A stretch of 64,000 bases of DNA, from positions 40,775-104,774 of the forward strand of contig CAOKOL010000009.1 in assembly GCA_948470335.1 (NCBI GenBank). Reading direction: 5' to 3'. The notes below the pieces were generated by a model, which was not told the DNA's origin, made no database searches, and saw only the letters and a list, made by a program, of their open reading frames with translations. The stretch is from an uncultured Lachnospiraceae bacterium. GTDB lineage: Bacteria > Bacillota > Clostridia > Lachnospirales > Lachnospiraceae. Below are positions 30,579 to 40,804 of this stretch, one piece after another. Made by a program: the position numbers and the translations under genes. The first letter of the stretch is position 1, and each line of letters opens with the position of its first letter.

Positions 30579-33500
30579 TTAAAAAATCAGCTCCTGCTGC
30601 TCAAACACCTCGATCTGCGATACCTGCAAAGTCTCCGGCTCATTTCCCCGCAGATGTTCCGCTTTCAGATACTGCATACCGTTTCGGAGGCTGGCCGCAA
30701 TCAGATTCAGCACATAGATATTGTCAAATCGGTTATAAATTGATTCTCCTCCAAGACCGGTCAGACAGATCAACTGGGTGTTGGCCTTTTTCGCCACCTC
30801 CATCAGCGGCCGCAGCAGATGAGAGGCATTGGTCTGGGCGAAAGGATTGTCCATCAGCAGCACTTTTCCCTCATTGCGGTCCGCAAACAAATCCGTCTCA
30901 TCGCGCCGCATATAATACAGCAGGCTGGACAGGATAACAAAGGCCGATAAAAACCCTTCCCCACCGGAATTTCTGGCCACCTCCGCCCAGGTAATGGGAT
31001 ATTCCCGCTGTTCCTCAATTTTATAAAGACGAATCTGCACATTGCCGATACCGATTACCGTGTCATACAGATTTTTCGTGGTGACCTTTGTCCCCAGATA
31101 TTCCTGTACATTTTCATTCTGAGCCAAAATGGCCAGTCCCTTCTGCGTTACTTCATCCACCATGTCCTGAAGCCTGATCCGGTACAGATTTTCATTTTCC
31201 TCCCATTGGGGAAGCTGGATTTTCAACATTTTCACCGGCTTTTCCCGGATGGTGATCGTAGAATTTCCGTCGATGCGATCCAGATTTTCATGGACATCCC
31301 GCACATAGTCCTCCAAAAGTTCTACCAGCTTCTGCTTTTCCTTCTCCACCAGGGAGATATCCACTTCCAGTTTTTCCATCAGACTGTCATAAGACTGCAG
31401 CGTGGTGGATAGCTGCCTTAAAACCTGTCCGGCATTATCCGTCAGAAGAAGCATGGTTTCCAGCGGTTTTTTATAAAACTCATCCTGAAACGCCTCCATG
31501 CGCACCACCTGATTCAATATCTGGGTCAGTCCTTCTCTCGCATGCTGTTTCTCTCCGATGATCTGCCGGTAATCCCGAAGTAAAATCCCCTGAAAGCTGC
31601 GCAGCTCTTTCCGGCCCATCACAGAGAAATCTTCTTCCCACTGAACCGGCTCTCCTTCCGGAAACTCCGCATACTGAGCCAGAGCCGTCAGATTTTCCTC
31701 ATACGCCTGCAGCCGTTCTTCCGCCGCCTTTCCCTGACTGAGCAGCTCCCGTTTCTGATATTCCAGACTGGACCTTCTGGCGTCAAAATCCTGGCTTTGT
31801 ATCTCGCTTTTTTCCAGAGGCCGCTCGGTTCCGCATTCCTCCAGCATCCGCTTAACGCAGGTCCGTTTCTTTTCCTCCAACACGGCAATCTGCTTATTTT
31901 CTTCTTCCCTTAAGCCCCGTTTCCGTTCCAGTTTCCGTTCCGCATCTTCCCGCAGAATCTCCTGGTGGCTTTCCTCCTTCCGGTCATAGTACACAGTCTG
32001 CCAGGCATCCGGTTTCAGGCCGTATTTATTCCGCAGATGTTCCAGCTCTCCGACCGCTTTCTCATGCCGCTCCGACTCCCGCGCCTCCTGTCGTTCCAGC
32101 TCCTGTAATTCCTGAGACAAGCTGCCGGTAATCGCCGCATAGCGGGCCTCTAAACCGCTCAGCTCCTCTTCTGTCAGCGCTATTGTCTTTCCCGCCGGCC
32201 CTTTCGTTTCTTTCGCAGACTTTAAAGAAGTGTCCCTGTCCTCTCCATATTTCTGATACTCCCGCAGTCTCTCCGCCAGCCGGTGTCCTTCCAGTTCCAG
32301 CCGGTTCAGTTCGATCTCCAGCGTCTTCCTCTGCTCCTGCAGCCTGTCATGGCTGGTCTGTGCCAGCGTCTTCTGTTCCTCCAGCCGTTTGATGGCGCGT
32401 CCGCACCGTTCCAGTTCCTCACGGTTCTGTTCATACTGCGCATAATCCTGGCAGAGCTGATCCAAATCCTTTTTTCTCCTCTGCAGCCGCTCAAGCTCCC
32501 GGTTGGATTCCTGCAGCTCCCGCTCAAGAGCTTTAAGCGCCTTCCTCAGCGCTTCCAGTTCCTCCTGGCCCGCGCCAATCTGTTTTTCCAGCTCCTGCAA
32601 TTCTCTGTCCAGCTCTTCCAGACGCCGAATCACCGCGTCATATTTTTCCTGGCTGACCGACTGATTCCGCACCAGCTCCTGCCGCCGGGAATACTCCCTG
32701 TGCTCTTTTTCCCGTACTCCTATCGCCTCCTGTTTTTTCCTGATCTGCTGCTCCTTTTCCTCCGCCAGCAGCCGAAGCTTTTCCTCATTCAGCAGATTTT
32801 CATTAAATAACAGATAAAAGCTGATCCCCGGCAGCTTTAGAATTCCTTTCTCATCCTTTCCGGACATCTTCTCCAACTGCTCCCGAATCACAATGGGAAT
32901 CGGAAAAGACGTATAAACCTCCCCTGCATGTTCCGCCAGGCGGTTCAGCTCCTTTTCCGACAAAATCAGCGCATAGGGAAGAAACGGATGACTACGTACC
33001 AGTTTCTGATTCTGCTTTTCCGTAAACCTGTTTTTTTGCAGCCATTCCATACCATAGACAATAGGCAGCCCCATTCCCCGCAACTCTTCTTCCAGCGCCT
33101 CCGGCAGCTCCAGTGTTTTCCCCTGGGTCAGCCGGCGGTATTCTTTTTGCAGAGCATCCTCCTCTTTCTCCAGATTCCTGCGGATGCCGGCCAGCTCATT
33201 CAGCTTCCGCTCAGAAGCCTGCAGGATTTCCTCTGTCCGAAACAACTGCGCCTCCTCCATATCCAGATATTGCAGCACAACTTTCCGGGCGGCAAGTTCT
33301 CCGTCAAAAGCCTCCTTCTCTTTTCTCTGCTGTTCCTGCTCCAACTGTTTCCGAATTCGGGTATCGTGAAACATTTCCAGGCTCCGTTCCAGACTTCTCT
33401 GCCGTTCCTGATCCCGTTCCTGCTGATTTTTCTTCCGAATCCGTTCTCTGGCACAGGCCTCCAGCTCCTTCTCGCTGTTTTTCCGCAGAATATCCAGCGT

Positions 33501-35024
33501 ACCCGGCTCATATTCCCCCAGAATATTCCGGGCAAGCTGTGTGCCGTATTCCCTGTTGTACCGGTCCTCCTGAACGGAATAAACGTCAGCCCTGCTTTCC
33601 AGACCGCCCTGTTTCGCCGCCTCCTGCCTGAGAGACTGCTCCAGTTCCTCCAGCTTCCGTTTCTCATGCTCAATCTTCCCGGACACCTGCCCGCTCTGTT
33701 CTATGTTCTTTCGGAGGTTCTCCTCATTTTCTCCGCAGGCCCGGTCATAATATCCGTACAGCCGTTCTCCCAGTTCCCTGCGCTCCGGCTTCAATTCCTC
33801 TTCCTTTTTATGAGAGAGCAGAATCTTCTGGCGAATTGTCTCCAGCTCCTTTGCCGTCTCCCGGACAAATTCCTGCTGCTTCGCGCAGGCCAGCAGATGA
33901 AGCTTCATAATGATCTGCTCCAGCTCCCGGCTCAGATCATCCTGCTCAACCTCGATCATATCCCGGTTGCTGACATGGAAGTACAGCTCTTCCTCCAGCC
34001 GGTAAATCTCACCGGACAGTTTCTCATAGGTAATTCTGGCGATACCCTGCAGAATCTGTTCCAGCTTCGCTTGAATCTGCTCCTGTTCCTCCTTTGCGCC
34101 CGCCTCAAGACGGTGCAGCTCCCGGATAAATCCGGCCAGCAGACGCATCTGTTCCCGTTCCCGCTGTTCTTCCTGAAAATACCGCTCCCCCTTTTGCCGG
34201 ATTCCAACCGCTTCCTCCCGGAACATGCGGATCACATCTCTGCGGCGGATCTTGGACTGATTATCCTGATACTGGGCCACATACTTTTCCAGCAGCTTCT
34301 GAAATTCCTTCATCCGGTTCTTTTCCCGGTTCAGTTTGCTCTCCACCGCATCCAGAAACCATTTCTCCACCAGACCCTTTTCATCCCTGCAATCGGCAAA
34401 CAATTCTGAAAGGCCGGATTCTTTCAGATTCACTTTTTTGATAATGGACTCCCATTCCTTATAATGAATCTGATATTCCATCAGCTTGTCAAAATACTGG
34501 CGGGTCTGGGCGGCATTTGCCATATCATAATAAAAGAACCGCATGGAACTGTCTTTTTTATAGGACTCAAACAACTGCCGGCAGGCCGTATAATTTTTCA
34601 GCACCATCTCCTTCGCGCCTTTTTCCACCACCGGCAGATGATGGATATCCTGGATACAGGGTTCCCGGTATTCGCTGACAATACCAATCATATCCAATAG
34701 TTCCTCACTGTCCGGATCCTGGCACCGGCGCACCATCATCCCGGTCAACACATAGCCTGCCCCCTGGTCCAGCGCCCATTCCACCAGAATAAAAGAGGGC
34801 TTGGCAGTCGTAAAATAGCTCTCAAACGGGCGGTCTTTTGCGTCCCGGTATCGCTTATGGACGAAAGGGGCCGTCATCATCTGCACAAGAACGGATTTTC
34901 CGCCGCCGTTTCGCAGGGAGATCAGTGTGCTCTCTCCGTTAAAATGAAAACACTCATCGCTGACCTTGATGGCGTTGTTGTTATAATTCACATTAATCAG
35001 CCGCACGGCATTGATCTTACTCAT
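30579..35024 (-). CDS. jetC: Wadjet SMC-like ATPase JetC
   Basis: 1481 residues. The N-terminal head has a Walker A-like LRNGGGKSVLVQMM (about 37-50). Residues from about 250 to 1230 are long coiled coils rich in Glu, Gln, Arg and Leu, interrupted near 620-720 by a hinge-like segment. The C-terminal head has the signature NSGGEGFLSAFV (from 1352), Walker B VLLMDNPFAQTNASHLLRPL (Asp at 1392) and a D-loop-like stretch. This is the MukB-like motor of Wadjet, which extrudes plasmid DNA loops. It overlaps jetB by 8 bases and closes the operon. Confidence 0.92.
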   Translation of the reverse strand: MSKINAVRLINVNYNNNAIKVSDECFHFNGESTLISLRNGGGKSVLVQMMTAPFVHKRYRDAKDRPFESYFTTAKPSFILVEWALDQGAGYVLTGMMVRRCQDPDSEELLDMIGIVSEYREPCIQDIHHLPVVEKGAKEMVLKNYTACRQLFESYKKDSSMRFFYYDMANAAQTRQYFDKLMEYQIHYKEWESIIKKVNLKESGLSELFADCRDEKGLVEKWFLDAVESKLNREKNRMKEFQKLLEKYVAQYQDNQSKIRRRDVIRMFREEAVGIRQKGERYFQEEQREREQMRLLAGFIRELHRLEAGAKEEQEQIQAKLEQILQGIARITYEKLSGEIYRLEEELYFHVSNRDMIEVEQDDLSRELEQIIMKLHLLACAKQQEFVRETAKELETIRQKILLSHKKEEELKPERRELGERLYGYYDRACGENEENLRKNIEQSGQVSGKIEHEKRKLEELEQSLRQEAAKQGGLESRADVYSVQEDRYNREYGTQLARNILGEYEPGTLDILRKNSEKELEACARERIRKKNQQERDQERQRSLERSLEMFHDTRIRKQLEQEQQRKEKEAFDGELAARKVVLQYLDMEEAQLFRTEEILQASERKLNELAGIRRNLEKEEDALQKEYRRLTQGKTLELPEALEEELRGMGLPIVYGMEWLQKNRFTEKQNQKLVRSHPFLPYALILSEKELNRLAEHAGEVYTSFPIPIVIREQLEKMSGKDEKGILKLPGISFYLLFNENLLNEEKLRLLAEEKEQQIRKKQEAIGVREKEHREYSRRQELVRNQSVSQEKYDAVIRRLEELDRELQELEKQIGAGQEELEALRKALKALERELQESNRELERLQRRKKDLDQLCQDYAQYEQNREELERCGRAIKRLEEQKTLAQTSHDRLQEQRKTLEIELNRLELEGHRLAERLREYQKYGEDRDTSLKSAKETKGPAGKTIALTEEELSGLEARYAAITGSLSQELQELERQEARESERHEKAVGELEHLRNKYGLKPDAWQTVYYDRKEESHQEILREDAERKLERKRGLREEENKQIAVLEEKKRTCVKRMLEECGTERPLEKSEIQSQDFDARRSSLEYQKRELLSQGKAAEERLQAYEENLTALAQYAEFPEGEPVQWEEDFSVMGRKELRSFQGILLRDYRQIIGEKQHAREGLTQILNQVVRMEAFQDEFYKKPLETMLLLTDNAGQVLRQLSTTLQSYDSLMEKLEVDISLVEKEKQKLVELLEDYVRDVHENLDRIDGNSTITIREKPVKMLKIQLPQWEENENLYRIRLQDMVDEVTQKGLAILAQNENVQEYLGTKVTTKNLYDTVIGIGNVQIRLYKIEEQREYPITWAEVARNSGGEGFLSAFVILSSLLYYMRRDETDLFADRNEGKVLLMDNPFAQTNASHLLRPLMEVAKKANTQLICLTGLGGESIYNRFDNIYVLNLIAASLRNGMQYLKAEHLRGNEPETLQVSQIEVFEQQELIF

Positions 35025-35829
35025 CCTCCGTCACCCCCAATATACGCATAACCCGTTTATAATTGTTCTGATTCAGCAGGTTCCAATCCATAAAGTTGTC
35101 CAGCTTTTTCGTCGTCTTCACCATTTCATCCTGCTCCACATACTCGATCAGCCCCTGTTTTTCCAGAAACACTAAAATATAATGAAGGAATCCTTCTTTC
35201 GTCGTCTTAGCCCTGGAGCCTTTGTCGTCAGAGCGCAGCGCTTCATAGGCCTGCATCATATCCGTAAAGGCAATGCCCTCCTGGTTGTTCGCGGCCGGCC
35301 TTTTCGCAGTTCCCTTTTTCCTCTTCGTCATTTCCGTCTGTGTTTCCGCTGTTTCCGCCCGCTCTGTGATCATTTCATCTTTCGCCTCAGCCTCGGCCTG
35401 ACGGGCCGCCCCCTCCTTCAAACGACTGGAAAGACAGTTTTGCAGCTCTCCCACCCGGATATACTCCCGCGCCTTGCTGCTGCTTCCCTGTCCGTCGTAA
35501 AATTCCACAAGAAGCGTCAAAATCACAAACTGGGACAGATAGTAATCTTTATCCGTAGCTCCTGACTTGCATAGCACGCCTTTTAGCTGCGCTTTGGAAA
35601 AGCCCAGAAAATCATTATCCTCCTTCGGAATCAGATAAATCACGTTTCCATAGCGGTCAATATTACTGCCGGCGATCTCCCCCTGGGATTTGACCAGGTT
35701 CTGAACCTCTTCCTGCTCCGTATACGCTTTATAGAGCTGTGCCTCTTCTTCCTCCCGAAGCTCATGATGCTCCAGCAGGTAATAAAAAATTTCCTGGCTC
35801 GTCCTCACCGTTTCCAATTCATATGCCAT
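35017..35829 (-). CDS. jetB: Wadjet protein JetB (MukE-like)
   Basis: 270 residues. Winged-helix-like halves: SQEIFYYLLEHHELREEEEA at the N-terminus and GFLHYILVFLEKQGLIEYVE near the C-terminus. A low-complexity charged linker rich in Glu, Thr and Lys (about 140-190) separates them. In Wadjet this KITE-type subunit binds the JetC neck and JetA. The gene lies between jetA and jetC and overlaps jetC. Assignment rests mainly on operon position, size and architecture. Confidence 0.85.
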   Translation of the reverse strand: MAYELETVRTSQEIFYYLLEHHELREEEEAQLYKAYTEQEEVQNLVKSQGEIAGSNIDRYGNVIYLIPKEDNDFLGFSKAQLKGVLCKSGATDKDYYLSQFVILTLLVEFYDGQGSSSKAREYIRVGELQNCLSSRLKEGAARQAEAEAKDEMITERAETAETQTEMTKRKKGTAKRPAANNQEGIAFTDMMQAYEALRSDDKGSRAKTTKEGFLHYILVFLEKQGLIEYVEQDEMVKTTKKLDNFMDWNLLNQNNYKRVMRILGVTEDE

Positions 35830-35906
35830 GATACTCTCCTATTCCAAAACATCCGGCCGGCTATGGCCTTACCGCCCGTACAACTGACCGGGAAATGCAC
35901 ATTTCT

Positions 35907-37535
35907 TTAGTTTTCCCTTTTCACCACACGTATCCGTACATTGGAACAGCGGATACTCCGCTTCCTTCCCTCCTCGTCCGGCACGCTTCGAAACACAACC
36001 GTTCCTCCGCCGTCGATACGGGAAACTTCGATCTTCCGGATATCCTGATTCGCCGGATATGCTTCCACAAGATGCAAAAGCATCTCATTGAGCTGAAATT
36101 CCTCCGGCTTTTCCTGGATATATTCGCTGCGTTCTTTTTTAAGAACCTCCAGATCAATCTCCCGGTTCTTAATCAACTCCACCATAATCTCTTTAAAAAT
36201 TTCCACACCGGGAATCAGCCGCCCCTGTTCTTCCTCATCCCCCAAAAGCTGCTCTCCCAGTTCCGCCAGCGAAATCTCTCCATTTTCCTTTTCCGCCGCC
36301 CGGACCAGCATGCCGTTTAAGCTGCCCTCATACTTTTTCAGCTTTTCCCTTCGCAGCCGCTCCTGTTCCCTGCGCCATTCCTCCTCGTCAAAATCCAGCA
36401 GTTCCTCGCTGTCCGCCTCCTCCCGTTTCCCCACCGGCCTTTGCAACTGAAAAGCCTTGTTCATGTTGTAGACTTTCTCAGCGTCCCGGTTAAACAAAGG
36501 GCGCAGGAAATAATCCAGCCGGCAGAGCGCCGCCGGATTGTCCAATACCTTGTCATACAGCTCGCCGCGCAGAGAAAACCGCCGGATCAGCGACATCTGC
36601 GACAACTGCTCCAGTTCTCTGGTATAAAGGGCTTTCAGATCAAAATGATGATTCAGTATTTTCTGATGTTCGTCGATGGTCCGGTTTAGATAAACCTCGA
36701 TCTGGCGCAGATAGTTCAGGTTTTCATCCTCCTGTGGGCTGAGCTGCCTGATATTGATATTCTTTTCTTCCAGCTCTTTCGCCCTGCTTCTGACCATATC
36801 CCGGTAGTTCTGAAACTTCTGTTTCGTGTCTCCGATGGTTTCCAGATCTTCCAGGAGGAGCTTCTCATAATCCCGCACCGAATAATTCAGCGCATTCCTG
36901 CGGATCTTCCCCATGGCCTCCTGAATTTTCTGCATCTGGACGCGCAGTAAATTAAATACGTTTTTAATATCATCCACGGCTTTGTCATAACTCTGCTTTT
37001 CCAGATGCATCTGAAAAATCATCTCATGGATGGTCAGCTTCATATTATTCTCAATTTCCAGGGTGGAGAGCAGCAAATTGTAGCCGTCGTCGGTCAGATA
37101 ATAAGAAGTGCGCCTGAATTCCTGTTCGATGTAAACAATCTTGTTTGCCACATAGCTGATATGCATGGTCTGATAGGCGTTCCGTTCAAAATCGAAACCG
37201 TCAAAATACATCGCCTTTCCTTCGTTGGACAGAACCACATTGACGATAAAATCTCCCAGTTGTTTACACCCGTCATAGTCCATGGTTTTGCCGAAATGCC
37301 GGGTGTTCACCGTATCAATATAGGCGCCGATGTCATCCATCGTGCAGTTTTCTTCTTTCAAGGACTGCTCCATAATGTACAGCAGCAGTGCAAAAATCAT
37401 GTTAATCTGTTCGTCGCTTTTCAGGAAGCCATACTGCTTCCAGGTGGTCTTCTGAATACTGTTCTGCAGCAGCACTCCGTAAAGTCCCACGCTTTTCATC
37501 CGTTTGGGGAAATGTTTTAAAAAATCGTATTGCAT
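35907..37535 (-). CDS. jetA: Wadjet protein JetA (MukF-like kleisin)
   Basis: 542 residues. The N-terminus MQYDFLKHFPKRMKSVGLYG is typical of the JetA form with a DUF5716-like domain. Winged-helix material follows (VYIEQEFRRTSYYLTDDGYN), then helical bundle and linker, including DFDEEEWRREQERLRREKLK. The C-terminal winged helix has IPGVEIFKEIMVELIKNREI. As the kleisin it should bridge the JetC heads. It lies 77 bases before jetB and 85 bases after jetD. No catalytic residues are expected in this subunit. Confidence 0.88.
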   Translation of the reverse strand: MQYDFLKHFPKRMKSVGLYGVLLQNSIQKTTWKQYGFLKSDEQINMIFALLLYIMEQSLKEENCTMDDIGAYIDTVNTRHFGKTMDYDGCKQLGDFIVNVVLSNEGKAMYFDGFDFERNAYQTMHISYVANKIVYIEQEFRRTSYYLTDDGYNLLLSTLEIENNMKLTIHEMIFQMHLEKQSYDKAVDDIKNVFNLLRVQMQKIQEAMGKIRRNALNYSVRDYEKLLLEDLETIGDTKQKFQNYRDMVRSRAKELEEKNINIRQLSPQEDENLNYLRQIEVYLNRTIDEHQKILNHHFDLKALYTRELEQLSQMSLIRRFSLRGELYDKVLDNPAALCRLDYFLRPLFNRDAEKVYNMNKAFQLQRPVGKREEADSEELLDFDEEEWRREQERLRREKLKKYEGSLNGMLVRAAEKENGEISLAELGEQLLGDEEEQGRLIPGVEIFKEIMVELIKNREIDLEVLKKERSEYIQEKPEEFQLNEMLLHLVEAYPANQDIRKIEVSRIDGGGTVVFRSVPDEEGRKRSIRCSNVRIRVVKREN

Positions 37536-37620
37536 CCGGCTCCTTCTTTCCTTCTCCGTATCATAATGAAATCACTGTAAACCGGGCCTCCGTAAACCCA
37601 TCTCATATAAATAGATCAAT

Positions 37621-38613
37621 TTATATAAAGTCCGTTATATTTAATATCTCCTGCGGAATATACTTATCCTGTTCCAGTATCCGCTTCATCCGGCTGACTG
37701 TCTCCTCCGGGAACCAGTCAAAAAACAGACGGCCGATATTCCTGTTTTGCCTCTCTTTTGTATCCGGCAGCGCTTTCGCCGCCTCCGCTTTCGCAAGCAT
37801 CGCCTCATAGGCAGGCTGAAAGGGGATTATCTCCGGACGCCCCTGGCACAGCTTTGCCAGACTTTCGTAAATGCCGATCCCCTCATAATCCAGATCGCCG
37901 AAATAATAAATCCGGTTCCGTTCATCCGCCATATAAGGCTCCACACACAAATCGAAATCCTGAAAAGAGCGCAGAATTCCTTTCCCCGCTCCGTAAATCA
38001 ACGTTCCAATCTCCGTTTCAAGCAGTTTCCCCGCCCCTTCCGGCTGCTTTAAAAGCTGCCGGCGCATACTGTAAAAGGTGTCCTTATTCTCCAGAATCAG
38101 CAGGTTTTGAGGCACCCTGCGGGTATGAGAATAATAGGCCATCGGCTCCGACGTCTCATACATATTCAGAGCAGCCGGCTCCAGCCCGCAATGCTTCAAG
38201 ATCTTCCGCCCCTGCTCTCTGGACAGAAATTTTTCCCTGTTCCAGATTTCAAAGCTTCTCTCATTGACAGATTCCCCCCAGCGCAGCTTTTCTCTTTCCT
38301 CCCGCAAATAGACATTCAGCATCAGTACCCAAGGTCTTTCCTGGCGGTAAACTTCCGGATGTTTCAAATAGTAGTCAATCGAAATTCCGGGAATCAGGGT
38401 AAATTTCAGTTCTTCTTCCAGCGCCTTTGTGTCTTTCTTCTCTTCGATCAGCCAGTATTCCCGGTAAAGAGCCGGCTTCTTCCCGTTTTTTCCCGACGCC
38501 AGAAGCGGTTTGATCCGCCCGACTTCCAGAAGCTTCATAATATAGGCATATTGCTGCTCATAATCGGAAAAATGACGGTTGCGGACGAGGTCTTCGAAAG
38601 ATATTCGTTTCAT
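37621..38613 (-). CDS. jetD: Wadjet nuclease JetD (Toprim type)
   Basis: 330 residues. The C-terminal Toprim fold has Glu175 in NLLILENKDTFYSM and Asp240/Asp242 in IYYFGDLDYEGIGIYESLAK, the metal-binding residues that cleave DNA. The N-terminal part (SFEDLVRNRHFSDYEQQYAY) and the middle helices match the arm that recognises DNA in JetD. It is the first gene of the four-gene operon (order D-A-B-C), which differs from the A-B-C-D order of type I Wadjet and points to type II or III. The promoter is at 38678-38706. Confidence 0.88.
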   Translation of the reverse strand: MKRISFEDLVRNRHFSDYEQQYAYIMKLLEVGRIKPLLASGKNGKKPALYREYWLIEEKKDTKALEEELKFTLIPGISIDYYLKHPEVYRQERPWVLMLNVYLREEREKLRWGESVNERSFEIWNREKFLSREQGRKILKHCGLEPAALNMYETSEPMAYYSHTRRVPQNLLILENKDTFYSMRRQLLKQPEGAGKLLETEIGTLIYGAGKGILRSFQDFDLCVEPYMADERNRIYYFGDLDYEGIGIYESLAKLCQGRPEIIPFQPAYEAMLAKAEAAKALPDTKERQNRNIGRLFFDWFPEETVSRMKRILEQDKYIPQEILNITDFI

Positions 38614-38677
38614 GACAGATTCCCATTTTCATTTCGCGTATTTTAACAATGCTCCGCAGAGGCTTCCTGCAAAATTC

Positions 38678-38706
38678 ATAGTACAATATTTGACACTAAA
38701 ATACAA
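38678..38706 (-). promoter_or_regulatory. promoter of the Wadjet operon
   Basis: Minus-strand TTGTAT (38701-38706), 17-base spacer and TACTAT (38678-38683), about 65 bases before jetD. No operator-like repeat is obvious. Confidence 0.5.
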
Positions 38707-38748
38707 TCCTTTTTTCTTCTTTTCCCTTGAAGTTCCGCGGCTCCCCTT

Positions 38749-39492
38749 TCAGCGCCCCCTGATCACCAGATACAAAAACTTCGTATTGGTCACCAGATAC
38801 CGTTTAAACAGCCGTTTCGGATCCTGTAAAAGCCGGTACAGCCATTCCAGGCAGCACTTCTGCATCCATATGGGCGCTCTTTTGATATTTCCCGCAAAAT
38901 AGTCGAAGCCCGCGCCGACTCCGATCATCAGTCCCCGTACCCTGCCCCGGTGGGCGTACATCCACCGCTCCTGCTTCGGCGCACCGAGGCCGACCCAGAC
39001 AAAATCCGGCCGGGCCTGATTGATTCGTTCAACCGCTTTCCTGTCCTCCTCCTGTGTTAGCTGCCGAAACGGCGGCGCATACATCCCCGCAATGGAAAGC
39101 CGATACTCCGCCTCCAGCCGTTCCCTCAAACGCTCCAGCGTCTCCGGCGTGCTGCCGTAAAAATAATGGGTATAGCCCAGCTCGCGGGAACATCTGAAAA
39201 TCTCCCCCATCAGATCCGGCCCCGTCACGCGGCCGGCCTCCGGAAAGCCTTTTTTTCTGCAAACCACCGAAAGCGGTTTTCCGTCAGGCAGTGCCAGCAC
39301 CGCTTCGTTCTGGATCTTGCGGTAAGACGTGTCATCATAACTCATCACGGTCGTGTGGACGTTGGAGATGCAGATATAGTTCCCTTTCAGCTCTTTCAGA
39401 TTATTTTTAATAAACCGCAATGCCACACTCATATTCACCGCCGCGATCCGCGTCCCCAAAATATCGCATTTGGAAATGATTGGTTTTTTCAC
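38749..39492 (-). CDS. WecG/TagA/CpsF-family glycosyltransferase
   Basis: 247 residues from the GTG at 39492, which has CAGGAGG 5 bases upstream; the longer frame from 39537 lacks such a site. Family motifs: NYICISNVHTTVMSYDDTSY, AVLALPDGKPLSVVCRKKGF (the conserved DG-P region), RVTGPDLM, FVWVGLGAPKQERWMYAHRG and VGAGFDYFAGNIKRAPIWMQ. GT26 enzymes transfer ManNAc, ManNAcA or related sugars to a lipid-linked GlcNAc, making an early linkage unit for teichoic acid or capsule. It is the last gene of the minus-strand polysaccharide set. Confidence 0.92.
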   Translation of the reverse strand: MKKPIISKCDILGTRIAAVNMSVALRFIKNNLKELKGNYICISNVHTTVMSYDDTSYRKIQNEAVLALPDGKPLSVVCRKKGFPEAGRVTGPDLMGEIFRCSRELGYTHYFYGSTPETLERLRERLEAEYRLSIAGMYAPPFRQLTQEEDRKAVERINQARPDFVWVGLGAPKQERWMYAHRGRVRGLMIGVGAGFDYFAGNIKRAPIWMQKCCLEWLYRLLQDPKRLFKRYLVTNTKFLYLVIRGR

Positions 39493-39601
39493 ACAAGCCT
39501 CCTGATTAATGCTTTTCCAAAAACCGGCTGTTATCATAACGTAAATAAGCCTTTAGCCGCGATTTCCATCATTTTGTTCTGAAAACTTCTCATCCTCAGA
39601 A

Positions 39602-40804
39602 TCATTTACCTTCCACGGCCAGCCGCGCCCTCATATAGATCTGCCGTAACAGTTCATAATTGTTTTCCCATGTATACTTTCTCTCATATGTGGTCCTCGT
39701 ATCCCAGCCACTCTCTCGATCCATCCGGGCCACCGCCTGCCTCAAAGACTCCACATTGCCACTGGCAAACCGCAATCCTGTCACGCCCGGTTCCACCATG
39801 TTTCCTGTGTTTCCGATATCGCTGGCAATCACCGGCGTCCCTGCCGCGTAACTCTCCAGAATGACCATCGGCTGTCCCTCATACCACATCGTAGGAAGAA
39901 TCAGCGCCCTGGATTCCGACATCAGCCGCAGCACCTCTTCATGAGGACGCATTCCCAGCAGCTCCACACCCGTCAAATGATTTACATGTATATAGGAACG
40001 AGCCCATTCCTCTTCCGGACCATTTCCGCATATTACAAGTTTTTTCTCCGGAAACGCTTTCCACGCATCCAGAAGAATATGAATCCCCTTCAGCCTTTCC
40101 AGCCGGCCCACATACAGATACTGGTCTTTTCTCAGTACTTCGTTTCTCAACTGTGAGGAGGTTGAATTTACAAAATTCGGTTTCACAAAAACCCTTTCCG
40201 GATCAATCCTTTTTCTTTTCCCGCCCTGATTCAGCAGCAGCAGTTTTTCCCTGTTAAAATCCGTAAGGCAGATATAAAACAAACGCCGGTAAGTACCCAA
40301 AAAGCGATGCAATGCCAGAATCCCGGCGCTCACCAAAGACTGCAATCTCGAATTCCGATAACACTTATGGCGTATGGCACATCCCAGACCTCCGGCCACA
40401 CAGTCTTCGCATACTTCCCCATCCCTCAGAAAAATAGCCGCCGGACAGAGAAGTCGAAAATTATGGACCGTCTGCACCACAGGCTTTCCGCAGGCAAAGG
40501 CCGCGTAATACACCGAAGGGCTGACAAGGGTCAGCGTATTATGCACATGGACAATGTCGATCTCATTTTCCCGGATCAGTTTTTTTACATCGCGGTAGGT
40601 ACGGAGGGAAAACAGGGAAGTCAAAGGCAGCAGCAGTTTCCGCCAGGCTGAAAACCCATCCATTTCTTTATTGTTTCTTGTATACAGACAGACAAAATGC
40701 CCGTGCTCCTCAAGAAGCCGTTTCTCATTTTCCACAACCGTCTCTTCCCCGCCCGGAATTTTGTAATAATTGTGGACCAATAAAACTCTCTGTTTCCCCT
40801 TCAT
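39602..40804 (-). CDS. GT4-family glycosyltransferase
   Basis: 400 residues from the ATG at 40804 (GAGAGG 6 bases upstream); an ATG at 40894 has no such site. GT-B fold: N-terminal RVLLVHNYYKIPGGEETVVE with the GGEE glycine turn, IDIVHVHNTLTLVSPSVYYA, and C-terminal YVGRLERLKGIHILLDAWKA with LVICGNGPEEE. The EX7E-like MVILESYAAGTPVIASDIGN is also present. A Cys-rich insert CEDCVAGGLGCAIRHKCYRN sits mid-protein. It is a retaining transferase for the surface polysaccharide; donor and acceptor are unknown. Confidence 0.9.
   Translation of the reverse strand: MKGKQRVLLVHNYYKIPGGEETVVENEKRLLEEHGHFVCLYTRNNKEMDGFSAWRKLLLPLTSLFSLRTYRDVKKLIRENEIDIVHVHNTLTLVSPSVYYAAFACGKPVVQTVHNFRLLCPAAIFLRDGEVCEDCVAGGLGCAIRHKCYRNSRLQSLVSAGILALHRFLGTYRRLFYICLTDFNREKLLLLNQGGKRKRIDPERVFVKPNFVNSTSSQLRNEVLRKDQYLYVGRLERLKGIHILLDAWKAFPEKKLVICGNGPEEEWARSYIHVNHLTGVELLGMRPHEEVLRLMSESRALILPTMWYEGQPMVILESYAAGTPVIASDIGNTGNMVEPGVTGLRFASGNVESLRQAVARMDRESGWDTRTTYERKYTWENNYELLRQIYMRARLAVEGK

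Noticed and set aside
32928..34409. A 493-codon plus-strand open frame opposite jetC
   Set aside because: It is the antisense shadow of the Glu/Gln/Leu-rich coiled coil of JetC; composition is Leu/Phe/Pro-biased and there is no ribosome binding site or neighbour support.
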